From assembly GCA_947495125.1 (NCBI GenBank), contig CANLXL010000004.1, positions 334,322-398,321 on the forward strand: DNA of 64,000 nucleotides, in the 5' to 3' direction. Below are positions 26,955 through 36,033 of the stretch, one piece after another. How positions within the stretch are numbered: the stretch's first letter is position 1; each line of letters opens with the position of its first letter. Under the pieces are notes generated by a model. That model was not told where the DNA came from. It saw only the letters and a program-made list of their open reading frames with translations, and did no database searches. A program made the position numbers and the translations under genes. Origin of the DNA: an uncultured Flaviramulus sp. (lineage in GTDB: Bacteria > Bacteroidota > Bacteroidia > Flavobacteriales > Flavobacteriaceae).

Positions 26955-27938
26955 TTATAAATGTTTCCAATACCAACTAACAGCTTCTTTTATGCCATCA
27001 TTAATATTGTATTTGGGATTGTAATTTAATAGTTTTTTCGCCTTATCAACAGAAGCTAGTGAATGAGGGATATCACCAACTCGATTGTCACGATGTTTTA
27101 TCTCTATATTTTTTATAGAATTATCAAATGTAGAAAGATGTTCTTTTAATAATGTTGTTAGCTCTAATAGTGTCGTTCTGTCTCCATAGGCTACGTTATA
27201 AACTGTGTTCAATGCATCTTTATTACTCGATGTTATTGAGAGCATGTTCATTTGAACAACATTATCTATATATGTAAAATCTCTTGAGTAGCTTCCGTCT
27301 CCATTAATCATAGGAGATTCATGATTTATAAATTGCTTTACAAAAAGAGGAATAACCGCTGCATAAGCTCCGTTAGGATCTTGCCGTCGACCAAAGACAT
27401 TAAAATATCGTAAACCAATGGTATCTAATCCATATGCTTTGTGAAAAATATCCGCATATAATTCATTTACATATTTTGTGATAGCGTAAGGTGATAAGGG
27501 CTTGCCTATAACCTCCTCAACTTTTGGTAATGCTTCATGATCTCCATAAGTTGATGAGCTAGCAGCATAAACAAAGCGTTTTACCTTAGCATCACGAGCC
27601 GCCACAAGCATATTTAAAAACCCGGACACATTGACATCATTAGTTGTTATAGGGTCGTTGATTGATCGAGGAACAGATCCTAAGGCAGCTTGATGTAATA
27701 TATAATCAACATTTTCACATGCCTTATGGCAATCTTCAAGAATCCTTATATCCCCTTCTATAAGCGTAAAATTCTTGTCACTAAGAAACGGTTTTATGTT
27801 TTCTCGTTTTCCAGTAGAAAAATTATCTAAGCAAACGGTTTGTATATTGTTAGAAAGAAGTGTTTCACACAGGTTAGAACCTATAAAGCCTGCACCTCCC
27901 GTGACTAGAATAGTTTTATTTTGTAGATTTTTAAACAT
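26955..27938 (-). CDS. tviC: UDP-N-acetylglucosamine(-uronate) 4-epimerase (TviC/WbpP family)
   Basis: I take the ATG at 27938 as start (327 residues, [15 protein letters not shown]); an upstream TTG at 27971 would add 11 residues but is not needed by the fold. This extended SDR has [11 protein letters not shown], the TviC/WbpP signature [22 protein letters not shown], and catalytic Tyr-Lys in [17 protein letters not shown]. Strong agreement with TviC indicates UDP-GlcNAc/UDP-GlcNAcA to the galacto form. It is 7 bases upstream of ugd and 160 bases downstream of the UDP-glucuronate epimerase gene. Confidence 0.9.
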   Translation of the reverse strand: MFKNLQNKTILVTGGAGFIGSNLCETLLSNNIQTVCLDNFSTGKRENIKPFLSDKNFTLIEGDIRILEDCHKACENVDYILHQAALGSVPRSINDPITTNDVNVSGFLNMLVAARDAKVKRFVYAASSSTYGDHEALPKVEEVIGKPLSPYAITKYVNELYADIFHKAYGLDTIGLRYFNVFGRRQDPNGAYAAVIPLFVKQFINHESPMINGDGSYSRDFTYIDNVVQMNMLSITSSNKDALNTVYNVAYGDRTTLLELTTLLKEHLSTFDNSIKNIEIKHRDNRVGDIPHSLASVDKAKKLLNYNPKYNINDGIKEAVSWYWKHL

Positions 27939-28098
27939 TAAATTTGGGTTTGTTGTTAATAGCTGCGGCAAATATGTGAAAAATTATTTAAATACGTACG
28001 ATTATTATACTAAGTTGACGTTTTTTACGATGAAAGCCACGGTCTTGTTTTTTATATGTGCTTTATCGGTAAAAAGCAGAGATACAGCTGGTAACAAG

Positions 28099-29121
28099 CT
28101 ATTTGTAGTATGCTTTATACCAATCAACAAAAGCTTTTACTCCATAACTTATTGAGGTGTTTGGTCTATAATCATAATCGCTTATTAAATCATCTACGTT
28201 TGCCCAAGTACGTTCAACATCACCAGGTTGTATAGGAAGCATATTCTTTTGAGCCTCAGTATCAAGGTTTAATTCTATTTCTTTTATAAAGTCTAATAGC
28301 TTTACAGAGTTATTATTACCTATGTTATATACTTTGTATAAATCATTTTTTTCAATGCGTTCCTTGTTGGGATGTTCAATAATTCTAACTACCCCTTCAA
28401 CAATATCATCAATATATGTAAAATCGCGTTCCATTTTACCGTAATTGAAAACTTTTATAGGTTTATTATTAACGATAGCATCTGTAAATAAAAACATGGC
28501 CATGTCCGGTCTTCCCCAAGGTCCATAAACAGTAAAAAAGCGAAGTCCCGTAGTTGGAATTTTAAACAAATGACTGTAAGTGTGAGCCATTAACTCATTG
28601 CTCTTCTTGGTTGCAGCGTATAAACTAATCGGGTTGTCTACATTGTCATGAGTAGAAAAAGGAATTTTTTTGTTTAAGCCGTAAACACTCGAACTACTTG
28701 CGTATACCAAATGTTTAATGTTGAAATTTCTACAACATTCAAGAATATTTAAGAATCCAACTAAATTAGAATCAACATAAGATTCGGGATTCTCTAGACT
28801 ATATCTTACGCCGGCTTGAGCAGCTAAGTTGCATACGACATCAAAATTAACACTTTTAAATAGTTTTGGAAGCTCTTCACGATTCTCTAAATTCATTCGT
28901 ATAAATGAAAAACTACCATGCTTTTCACTTTTACATAAACTGTTAAATATTGAGGCCTGCTTACTATCAATACCTAATTCTTTCAGCCTATTATACTTCA
29001 GGTTAGTATCATAATAATCATTAATATTATCTAAACCAACAACGGTATGTCCCTTTTCAATTAAGATTTTTGATGTGTAAAACCCTATAAATCCCGCAGA
29101 TCCAGTTACTAATATTTTCAT
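28099..29121 (-). CDS. UDP-glucuronate 4-epimerase (CapI family)
   Basis: I place the start at the ATG at 29121 (340 residues, MKILVTGSAGFIGFYTSKIL), because the open frame further upstream encodes about 50 unlikely residues. The extended-SDR signature continues with DNINDYYDTNLKYNRL, a hallmark of UDP-glucuronate epimerases, NLAAQAGVRYSLENP, and Tyr-Lys in SLYAATKKSNELMAHTYSHL. GLRFFTVYGPWGRPDMA is also diagnostic. It should interconvert UDP-GlcA and UDP-GalA, using the product of ugd. It is the first gene of the long minus-strand block and diverges from the lyase gene at 29650. Confidence 0.9.
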   Translation of the reverse strand: MKILVTGSAGFIGFYTSKILIEKGHTVVGLDNINDYYDTNLKYNRLKELGIDSKQASIFNSLCKSEKHGSFSFIRMNLENREELPKLFKSVNFDVVCNLAAQAGVRYSLENPESYVDSNLVGFLNILECCRNFNIKHLVYASSSSVYGLNKKIPFSTHDNVDNPISLYAATKKSNELMAHTYSHLFKIPTTGLRFFTVYGPWGRPDMAMFLFTDAIVNNKPIKVFNYGKMERDFTYIDDIVEGVVRIIEHPNKERIEKNDLYKVYNIGNNNSVKLLDFIKEIELNLDTEAQKNMLPIQPGDVERTWANVDDLISDYDYRPNTSISYGVKAFVDWYKAYYK

Positions 29122-29253
29122 TTTAATTTGATTTGAGGTGTTAATTATTATGCTTAGTCCGTGGGGCACTAGCATGTAATATCGATACAAATATGTGAAA
29201 TAGTAATGATAAAAGATTAAAAAATTGATGAAACTATATTTTTTGACGATAAT

Positions 29254-29261
29254 CAAATTTA
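29254..29261 (-). promoter_or_regulatory. Candidate -7 promoter element for the minus-strand sugar genes
   Basis: The minus strand reads TAAATTTG, matching TAnnTTTG, 132 bases upstream of the ATG at 29121. No -33 partner is clear. The shared 13-mer at 29188-29200, nearer to the gene, is a competing promoter candidate. Confidence 0.25.
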
Positions 29262-29575
29262 ATAATGGCATTATTGGGTCACTATTTACTTATTTGCAAG
29301 CACGACATTATGGTGAGTAATTTGTATGGGTTTTTATACATAACTCTGTGGTTTTCGGAGAGTTATTAACAAATTATATTTTTTTTCATAAGTTGTTAAC
29401 AATTAGAAAAAGGTATCATTATTTCAATTATTTTCGCCAATTCATAAATGTTCACAACCAAAAATTATTTTACTGCGTATATAGTACGATTATTAAAACT
29501 TAATAAATCATTTTATCGAAAAAAAACTACACTTTATCGATTTCATTAAAAAAAAACTTGCATTTCATCTAATAA

Positions 29576-29597
29576 ATGAAACGTTTAAACGATTTAT
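29576..29597. promoter_or_regulatory. Palindromic operator candidate upstream of the lyase gene
   Basis: The core CGTTTAAACG (29582-29591) is a perfect 10-base palindrome, and the two 11-base arms of the whole 22-base site match at 9 of 11 positions. It lies 52 bases before the ATG at 29650, a usual position for an operator. LacI-type operators often have this kind of shape, but the regulator is unknown. Confidence 0.35.
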
Positions 29598-29649
29598 TGA
29601 GATTAAAATTTAATATTGTAAACATTAATTCCCCCTAATCTATTATTTT

Positions 29650-31437
29650 ATGAAAATAATTTTTAAAAACATGCTACTTATTTATTGTTTATTGCTTACT
29701 GTCTATTCATGTAACAATGAAGAAGTATTTGAAGAACAAACTATCATACCAGAAGAAGAAGAAGAAATTGAATCTCCTGAAGATGCCGGTGCAAATGTAT
29801 TACTCGGAAATGATTCCTATACAACGAATGAAAACACTTCAGTTATTCTAGGTACATATGAAAATGATGAAAATATTCCCAACAATCCTATTGTCACTTT
29901 CACCGACCCCTCAAACGGCGTATTGACTATTGATGACAATGACACTCCAAATAATTTAACTGACGATTCGATAACATATACGCCTAATCCGGATTATTCC
30001 GGAACCGATAGTTTCGAGTATACAATTTGTGATTCTACAGATTCTGAAAATTGTGATACCGGAACGGTTGAAATAGTTATTAATCCTGTGGTCACTGACG
30101 ATGTTGACGGTGAATTAAAAGCATTCCCTTCCGCATACGGAGCAGGAGCTTATACCACTGGAGGCAGAGGTAAATCGGTATATCACGTTACTAATCTTAA
30201 TGATAGTGGCGCCGGTAGTTTTAGAGATGCTGTGAGTTCAGATGATAGAACTATTGTTTTTGATGTTTCGGGAGTTATAAATTTGACATCAAGATTATTT
30301 TGTAGTAGCAAGAATTTAACCATTGCCGGCCAGACAGCTCCTGAAGGTGGTATTACCATAGCAGGCTCAGACACCTATTGGTCTGATGTTGATAACCTTA
30401 TTGTAAGACATATCAGGTTTAAAGGAGGTGTTCATGCGAGTACTGAAAGTGATTCCTTTACAATGGTTCACAGTATAACCAATATTATTTTCGATCATTG
30501 CTCTTTTGCTTTCGGAAGTGACGAATCTGCAAGTTGGTATGAAAACAATGGCGATTATACATTGACTAACATTACTATTCAACGCTGCTTGTTTGCTGAA
30601 AGTAAGACTGGTACAATTATAGGAGGTGGCGGAACTACCACCACCGGAGATGTATCGGTAATAAATAATATGTGGTACAACATACAACACAGATTTCCGA
30701 ATGCATGGGGAACCAATGCAAATTTCGATGTCATAAACAATGTGGTTTGGACTGTTCATAACAGACTGGCACAAGCTAACGGCGAAAATATAGCTTTTAA
30801 TCATATTGGAAATTACTATGATTTTGGAAATAGAGAGGTAAACGATTTTCGCTTAAACATGTCAGAGAATTATTCAAGTAATCACCCTCAAATTTATACA
30901 AGTGGAAACAAGTATGTAGTTCAAGGTTCTGGCGGTAACACCTGGACAAGAACGATAGCAGGGTTAAATTCGAATAACCAAACAGCATGGTCGTACTTTG
31001 CTAATAGTGATCGCTACGGAGATCAATTGCCACAGGATTATTTTACGAACACACAACATCCTTTAGTTGGTGCAGAATTTACAGTTAAGACGGCAGACCA
31101 GGCCTTTGCTGATGTTAAAAGTAATGTTGGATGTAATTCTAGATTGAACGCGAATGGAAGCATAATGGATAATACCGATACATTGGATGCCGGATGGTTG
31201 GCTAATGTTGACAATGGAAGTTATGTGCCAAAATCATCCATAAACACGTCTTCCATGCAAATACCTAATATTACAAGCGTTTCAAGACCAGAAGATTACG
31301 ATACTGACAGGGATGGAATGCCGGATGTTTGGGAAGTAGCAAAAGGCTTTAATCCAAACAGTAACGATTCTGCAGAAGATGCCGATGGAGACGGTTATAC
31401 TAATTTAGAAGAGTTTTTAAATCTTGTAGATATATAA
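29650..31437 (+). CDS. Surface lipoprotein with Ig-like and pectate-lyase-like beta-helix domains
   Basis: This 595-residue protein starts with a lipoprotein signal ending in LLTVYSC (Cys21), followed by CNNEEVFEE and a run of Glu, like the acidic lipoprotein export signals of Flavobacteriaceae, so it is probably displayed on the cell surface. Residues about 55-145 form a bacterial Ig/cadherin-like domain (YTPNPDYSGTDSFEYTICD). From about 158 comes a parallel beta-helix similar to PL1 pectate lyases: FPSAYGAGAYTTGGRGKSVY, LNDSGAGSFRDAV, RTIVFDVSGVINL, LTIAGQTAPEGGI, IIFDHCSFAFGSDES. The C-terminus has two Ca-binding-type repeats, DTDRDGMPDVWE and DADGDGYTNLEEF. Many active PL1 relatives carry a conserved HG.GG block where this protein has TGTIIGGGG, so catalysis needs testing. 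It stands alone, with a terminator after it. Confidence 0.82.
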   Translation: MKIIFKNMLLIYCLLLTVYSCNNEEVFEEQTIIPEEEEEIESPEDAGANVLLGNDSYTTNENTSVILGTYENDENIPNNPIVTFTDPSNGVLTIDDNDTPNNLTDDSITYTPNPDYSGTDSFEYTICDSTDSENCDTGTVEIVINPVVTDDVDGELKAFPSAYGAGAYTTGGRGKSVYHVTNLNDSGAGSFRDAVSSDDRTIVFDVSGVINLTSRLFCSSKNLTIAGQTAPEGGITIAGSDTYWSDVDNLIVRHIRFKGGVHASTESDSFTMVHSITNIIFDHCSFAFGSDESASWYENNGDYTLTNITIQRCLFAESKTGTIIGGGGTTTTGDVSVINNMWYNIQHRFPNAWGTNANFDVINNVVWTVHNRLAQANGENIAFNHIGNYYDFGNREVNDFRLNMSENYSSNHPQIYTSGNKYVVQGSGGNTWTRTIAGLNSNNQTAWSYFANSDRYGDQLPQDYFTNTQHPLVGAEFTVKTADQAFADVKSNVGCNSRLNANGSIMDNTDTLDAGWLANVDNGSYVPKSSINTSSMQIPNITSVSRPEDYDTDRDGMPDVWEVAKGFNPNSNDSAEDADGDGYTNLEEFLNLVDI

Positions 31438-32130
31438 TAGTAAATGATATTTATTTAATACCTCTTAAGATTAAACGTTAAGCCTCAAAGAAAGCAATTC
31501 CTTTGAGGCTTTTTGTTTAATAAAACCTGTGAATATTTCAGATTTACATGGAAAGCGTGAGAAATGAAGAATTATGATATCCAGAGATGCCAAATAATGG
31601 TAGAGAAGGGGCTAGAATGGTTATGATGATACGGACTTGCAAGGATTTATAAATAGAAGGAGACATGAATAAACTAAATGCATTTACGAGGACTAATCCT
31701 CATCATATGGTTATTCTAAATTTTAGTTATCGACTATCAGCATAATTTTCTGTTAAAAAAAATGATAAAATGTAGTTAACCGAATTTTATTACTCTTTTA
31801 GCGAAATATCCAAATACTCTCTTATTTACAGTGAAACAATTACTAAATTTACACCGTAAAACACAATAGAATTGATTAATAGCAAATTAATTTAATTGTA
31901 TCAAATAGTAATTAAAACTCACAAAATCTCTCGAATTAACTTATTTTGGGTTGATAAACTATTTTGCTACAATTATAAATAGGCTAATTAAATAAAGATT
32001 AATTTTAGTGTTATGTGCAAGAGGGCAAATCCATTGAGTTATTTTTAAATGTTTGTTTAGGTCTGTATCGTATGATTAGAGATCTACATTTATATTGGAT
32101 TTTATTTACGCTTAACTTAAATAATTTTAA
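31438..32130. other. Intergenic region between lyase gene and the DegT-PglF-Wza-Wzc operon
   Basis: This 693-base stretch has a terminator at its left end (31480-31516) and otherwise no supported gene. Short frames are present but lack features. A weak 5-base hairpin (GAGGA/TCCTC) is at 31688-31701. The right half must carry the promoter of the plus-strand operon starting at 32131, but I found no full TAnnTTTG match close to it. Confidence 0.55.
31480..31516 (+). terminator. Rho-independent terminator after the lyase-like lipoprotein gene
   Basis: The stem AGCCTCAAAG / CTTTGAGGCT (31481-31490 and 31501-31510) is perfect, extends by one more A:T pair, has a 10-base loop and is followed by a T-rich run. 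It lies 43 bases after the stop codon at 31437. Confidence 0.85.
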
Positions 32131-33261
32131 ATGTTGACAAAAACTAAAATATATTTATCATCTCCCCATATGGGTGGCTCGGAACAAAAGTTTGTCAATC
32201 AAGCTTTTGATACCAATTGGATAGCTCCGTTAGGCCCAAATGTTAATGGTTTTGAAGATGATATTAAAAAATATTTAGGAAACGATAAACATGTAGCCGC
32301 GTTAAGTTCTGGTACAGCCTCAATTCACTTGGCTCTTCAATTATTAAATGTTTCAAAAGGGGATGAAGTTTTATGTCAAAGCTTTACTTTTTCGGCATCA
32401 GCAAATCCCATTATATATCAAGGGGCTACTCCCATTTTTATTGATAGTGAACCTGATACTTGGAATATATCTCCGGAATTACTTGAAATAGCAATAAAAG
32501 ATAGAATAGAGAAATTTAAAAAACCAAAAGCAATTATTGCTGTTCATTTGTATGGCATGCCATATAAAGCAAATGAAATAAACGCAATAGCGCTAAAATA
32601 TGATATTCCGGTTATTGAGGACAGTGCGGAAGCCTTAGGTAGTAGGTATTTTGACCAAACCTGCGGCACCCTATCTGATCTTGCCATATTATCATTTAAT
32701 GGTAATAAAATAATCACTACTTCTGGTGGAGGCGCTTTGATTACCAATAGCTCTGAATTAAAAGACAAAGCTGTTTTCTTATCAACTCAAGCTAGGGATA
32801 ATGCTCCTCATTACGAACATTCCTCAATAGGGTTTAATTATAGAATGAGTAATGTTTTAGCTGGTATTGGACGTGGGCAGATGGAAGTGATTGACGAAAG
32901 AGTTAATGCACGTAGAAAGAATTTTAATTATTATAAACAGAATTTATCAAAATTCCAGAATATTGAATTTTTAGAAGAACCTAGTGGATTCTTTTCAAAC
33001 CGATGGATAACTTGCATAAAGACGACTTCATTTGATTTACGAGAACGAATCAGACAGGCGTTGCAAGATGATGATATCGAATCAAGACCGTTATGGAAAC
33101 CCATGCATATGCAACCGGTTTTTAAAGACTGTATGTCATTTACAGATGGTACTTCAGAAGAATTATTTAAAAATGGACTTTGTTTACCAAGTGGATCTAA
33201 TTTAAGTCGAACCGATTTAGATAGGATTCTTAATATTATTTCAAATACCCCAAACTTATGA
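32131..33261 (+). CDS. DegT/DnrJ/EryC1/StrS-type sugar aminotransferase (PglE-like)
   Basis: This 376-residue PLP enzyme converts a 4-keto-6-deoxy UDP-sugar to the 4-amino sugar. It begins with IYLSSPHMGGSEQKFVNQAF (the usual start of PglE-type proteins), has AALSSGTASIHLAL for PLP phosphate binding, VIEDSAEALGSRY with the PLP-ring Asp, and the Schiff-base lysine in SFNGNKIITTSGGG. It overlaps the next gene, the matching 4,6-dehydratase, by 4 bases, so the two steps are coupled. The product may be UDP-4-amino-4,6-dideoxy-GlcNAc, a possible substrate for the formyltransferase at the left edge. Confidence 0.9.
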   Translation: MLTKTKIYLSSPHMGGSEQKFVNQAFDTNWIAPLGPNVNGFEDDIKKYLGNDKHVAALSSGTASIHLALQLLNVSKGDEVLCQSFTFSASANPIIYQGATPIFIDSEPDTWNISPELLEIAIKDRIEKFKKPKAIIAVHLYGMPYKANEINAIALKYDIPVIEDSAEALGSRYFDQTCGTLSDLAILSFNGNKIITTSGGGALITNSSELKDKAVFLSTQARDNAPHYEHSSIGFNYRMSNVLAGIGRGQMEVIDERVNARRKNFNYYKQNLSKFQNIEFLEEPSGFFSNRWITCIKTTSFDLRERIRQALQDDDIESRPLWKPMHMQPVFKDCMSFTDGTSEELFKNGLCLPSGSNLSRTDLDRILNIISNTPNL

Positions 33262-35207
33262 TAAAAAACTACTTCTCTTATTATTCACAAAAATATGCCT
33301 CGAAATGGCTAGTCTTTGGAATTGATTTAACAATCGTTTTATTAACATTTTTTATGGCCTATCTTATTAGGTTTAATTTTACATTGGCCTTTGATTTAAA
33401 ACAATTTTTATTTCAAATTCCTTTTATCTTTTTTGTAGGCGCATATAGTTTCTTGGTTGTCGGTTCTTTTAAAAGTGTTATACGGCATACAGGGTTTACC
33501 GATGTGGTAAATTTGTTTAAAGCTATAGCGTTAATGTCAACCTTTTCAATACTTTTCATTTTATTCAATAGGGCTACAAGTTTGTTTGACGGATTTACCA
33601 TTCCGCTTTCGATTATTGTAATTCATTCTTTGTTAAGCTTTGTTGTATTAAGTTCTACCAGATTAATCTTTAAAATGGCATATAAAGAGTTGAAATGTAA
33701 ATTAATGTCGTCAAAAAAGGTTCTTATTTATGGAGCTGGAGATTCTGGGATTGTTACCTATAATGCCTTAATAAGTAATGTTAAAACAAGTTTCAATGTT
33801 ATAGGTTTTATTGATGATAATTCAAAAAAGAATGGAAAATCTATAAATGGAATTTCTATTTTTTCAAAAAATAAAGTAACCAAAGCTTATATTGAAACCA
33901 ATAATATTGATGAGATTATTGTGTCTTCCCAGAATATTGGTAAAGAAAATTTACTTGATTTGGTTGATTTGGAAATTAAAATCACCAAAGTTCCTCCTTT
34001 TGAGAAATGGATTAATGGTGAGTTGAACGTCACCCAAATAAAGCAAGTGCAAATCGAGGACCTTTTAGGGAGAGCTCCTATAGAAATAAATAACCCAAAT
34101 TTATTGAACGAATTTAACGGAGAAACCATTTTGGTAACGGGCGCGGCCGGTTCTATTGGTAGTGAATTAGTTAAACAACTTTCTAATTTTGATGTTAAGA
34201 AATTAATTCTTGTTGATCAGGCAGAATCACCTCTATACGATTTACAACAGGATTTAAAGCGGAATAACAAATTTAATTTTGCGGCTATAGTTGCCGATAT
34301 TCGTGATGGTTTGAGAATAGATGCAATTTTTCAGCAGCATAAGCCGACCATGGTTTTTCATGCAGCTGCATATAAGCATGTGCCATTAATGGAGAAATCG
34401 CCTTATGAAGCCATTAAGATTAATGTTAACGGAACAAAGTTATTAGCAGATACCGCATCGAGGTATAATGTTAAAAAGTTTGTGTTTGTTTCTACAGATA
34501 AAGCAGTTAACCCAACAAGTGTTATGGGGGCTACAAAAAGAATGGCAGAAATGTATATTTCATGCCTGCAGAAAGAAAGCAAAACTAAGTTTATCACAAC
34601 ACGTTTTGGCAATGTCTTGGGATCTAATGGCTCGGTAATTCCATTATTTAAGAAACAGATTAAAAATGGAGGTCCTTTAACATTAACACATAAAGATATA
34701 ACCAGATATTTTATGACTATCCCAGAAGCTTCTCAATTAGTATTAGAAGCTGGAACTATGGGTAAAGGAGGTGAAATATTTATTTTTGATATGGGCGAAT
34801 CTGTTAAGATTTACGATCTCGCTAAAAATATGATAAAACTATCCGGTCTAAGATTTCCTGATGATATCGATATTGATATCACTGGTTTAAGACCAGGAGA
34901 AAAATTATATGAAGAGCTTCTAGCCAATGGAGAAAATACATTATCTACGTATCATAAAAAAATAATGATTAGTAAAACACGTGAGCTTGATTATTCACAT
35001 GTTAAATCTCAAATAGAAGAGTTATGTATTACCAATCGTTTTCAAAATAATAATATTGTTATGAAAATGAAAAGCTTAATTCCAGAATATAGGTCTAATA
35101 ATTCAGAATACGAAAAATTCGATACCAGAGTTAAGATTTATAAAAAAGCTAAGGGAATCATAGAGAATAACTCAAAAGACCCTAAGGTTTTTAAGTCTTT
35201 TCAGTAG
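33258..35207 (+). CDS. Membrane-bound UDP-HexNAc 4,6-dehydratase (PglF/WbpM/CapD long form)
   Basis: The 649-residue protein has about four N-terminal membrane helices (residues 15-130), a nucleotide-binding middle domain starting at KVLIYGAGDSGIVTYNAL, and a C-terminal extended-SDR domain with TGAAGSIGSELVKQL, AAYKHVPLMEKSPYEA and STDKAVNPTSVMGATKR, where Met-Gly-x-x-Lys replaces the usual Tyr-x-x-x-Lys of SDRs as in all CapD/WbpM proteins. It dehydrates UDP-GlcNAc to the 4-keto-6-deoxy form used by the aminotransferase encoded immediately upstream (4-base overlap). A shorter paralogue lies at 41976-43070. Confidence 0.92.
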   Translation: MIKNYFSYYSQKYASKWLVFGIDLTIVLLTFFMAYLIRFNFTLAFDLKQFLFQIPFIFFVGAYSFLVVGSFKSVIRHTGFTDVVNLFKAIALMSTFSILFILFNRATSLFDGFTIPLSIIVIHSLLSFVVLSSTRLIFKMAYKELKCKLMSSKKVLIYGAGDSGIVTYNALISNVKTSFNVIGFIDDNSKKNGKSINGISIFSKNKVTKAYIETNNIDEIIVSSQNIGKENLLDLVDLEIKITKVPPFEKWINGELNVTQIKQVQIEDLLGRAPIEINNPNLLNEFNGETILVTGAAGSIGSELVKQLSNFDVKKLILVDQAESPLYDLQQDLKRNNKFNFAAIVADIRDGLRIDAIFQQHKPTMVFHAAAYKHVPLMEKSPYEAIKINVNGTKLLADTASRYNVKKFVFVSTDKAVNPTSVMGATKRMAEMYISCLQKESKTKFITTRFGNVLGSNGSVIPLFKKQIKNGGPLTLTHKDITRYFMTIPEASQLVLEAGTMGKGGEIFIFDMGESVKIYDLAKNMIKLSGLRFPDDIDIDITGLRPGEKLYEELLANGENTLSTYHKKIMISKTRELDYSHVKSQIEELCITNRFQNNNIVMKMKSLIPEYRSNNSEYEKFDTRVKIYKKAKGIIENNSKDPKVFKSFQ

Positions 35208-35250
35208 AATTTTATTTGAACCCATATTTAACCCACCCAATTTTAATACC

Positions 35251-36030
35251 ATGTTTTTAAATAATATAAATAAGAAGTTCCTTGTAATTAGTTTATTAGC
35301 TTTACTTTCGTTATCGTCTTGTGTGACCAAAAAGGACGTTGTATACTTTCAAAATGCCAAAAATTTTGAAACCATAGTAGATACAGATACATTTACACCT
35401 AGATTTAAAGTAAACGATATTGTTAGTATTTTTGTTTCTACGTTTGACTTAGAAGCAGTTAAGCCATTTAACTTGTTTATAGATGGTGGTGGTGGTGGTT
35501 CATCTCAACCTCAATTAATAGATTATTTGGTTGATATTGAAGGAAATATAGATTATCCGGTTTTAGGAAAAGTTAAGTTGAAGGGGCTAACGGTTCAGGA
35601 GGCTCAAGAATTGTTCAAAGAAAAACTGGCGTTGTATCTAAAAGATCCGATAATTAATATTAGAATCTTAAATTTTAGAGTATCTATACTTGGTGAGGTT
35701 GGATCACCTGGAAGGTATGAAGTCTCCGGAGAGCGCATAACCATTCTTGAAGCTTTAGCTCTAGCAGGTGATTTAAGTATTAAAGGGAAAAGGGAGAATA
35801 TCCTCGTTGTGAGGGATTTTAATGGAACGAAAACCTATACAAGAGTAGATTTAACTAGTAAAGAATTATTTAATTCTCCGGTATACTATTTAACACAAAA
35901 TGATATCGTATATGTCGAACCAAATAACTCAGCCAGAAGTAGCGCATCTGGGGATACTAGAATTGGAACCATTATTAGTATTTCATCTTTTTTAATAACT
36001 ACTGCTTTAATATTCGTAACACGAAATTAA
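35251..36030 (+). CDS. wza: Polysaccharide export lipoprotein (Wza-like)
   Basis: The 259-residue protein has a lipoprotein signal with LSLSSC (Cys24), a polysaccharide-export domain at about 45-140 (FKVNDIVSIFVSTFD; LVDIEGNIDYPVLGKVKLKG) and an SLBB-type domain at about 150-225 (VSILGEVGSPGRYEVSGERI). A C-terminal hydrophobic segment (about 238-256) may be the outer-membrane helix of Wza. It would form the outer-membrane channel for the polymer. It sits 3 bases before the kinase gene and 43 after the dehydratase gene. Confidence 0.9.
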   Translation: MFLNNINKKFLVISLLALLSLSSCVTKKDVVYFQNAKNFETIVDTDTFTPRFKVNDIVSIFVSTFDLEAVKPFNLFIDGGGGGSSQPQLIDYLVDIEGNIDYPVLGKVKLKGLTVQEAQELFKEKLALYLKDPIINIRILNFRVSILGEVGSPGRYEVSGERITILEALALAGDLSIKGKRENILVVRDFNGTKTYTRVDLTSKELFNSPVYYLTQNDIVYVEPNNSARSSASGDTRIGTIISISSFLITTALIFVTRN

Positions 36031-36033
36031 TTT

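Larger units (their letters stand above)
29122..29649. other. Divergent regulatory region between the UDP-glucuronate epimerase and lyase genes
   Basis: This 528-base A+T-rich stretch has no supported gene. It holds a candidate minus-strand -7 box (29254-29261), a 13-base segment shared with the region upstream of tviC (29188-29200), and a palindrome close to the lyase gene (29576-29597). It is the natural place for control of both the sugar-nucleotide genes and the lipoprotein gene. Confidence 0.55.

Noticed and set aside
27939-27971. Upstream TTG start for tviC (11 extra residues)
   Set aside because: The ATG at 27938 gives the expected TviC/SDR start; the extra residues add nothing.
29122-29271. 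Upstream part of the UDP-glucuronate epimerase frame (50 residues)
   Set aside because: The epimerase fold begins at the ATG at 29121; the extension looks like non-coding A+T-rich DNA read as protein and overlaps promoter-like sequence.
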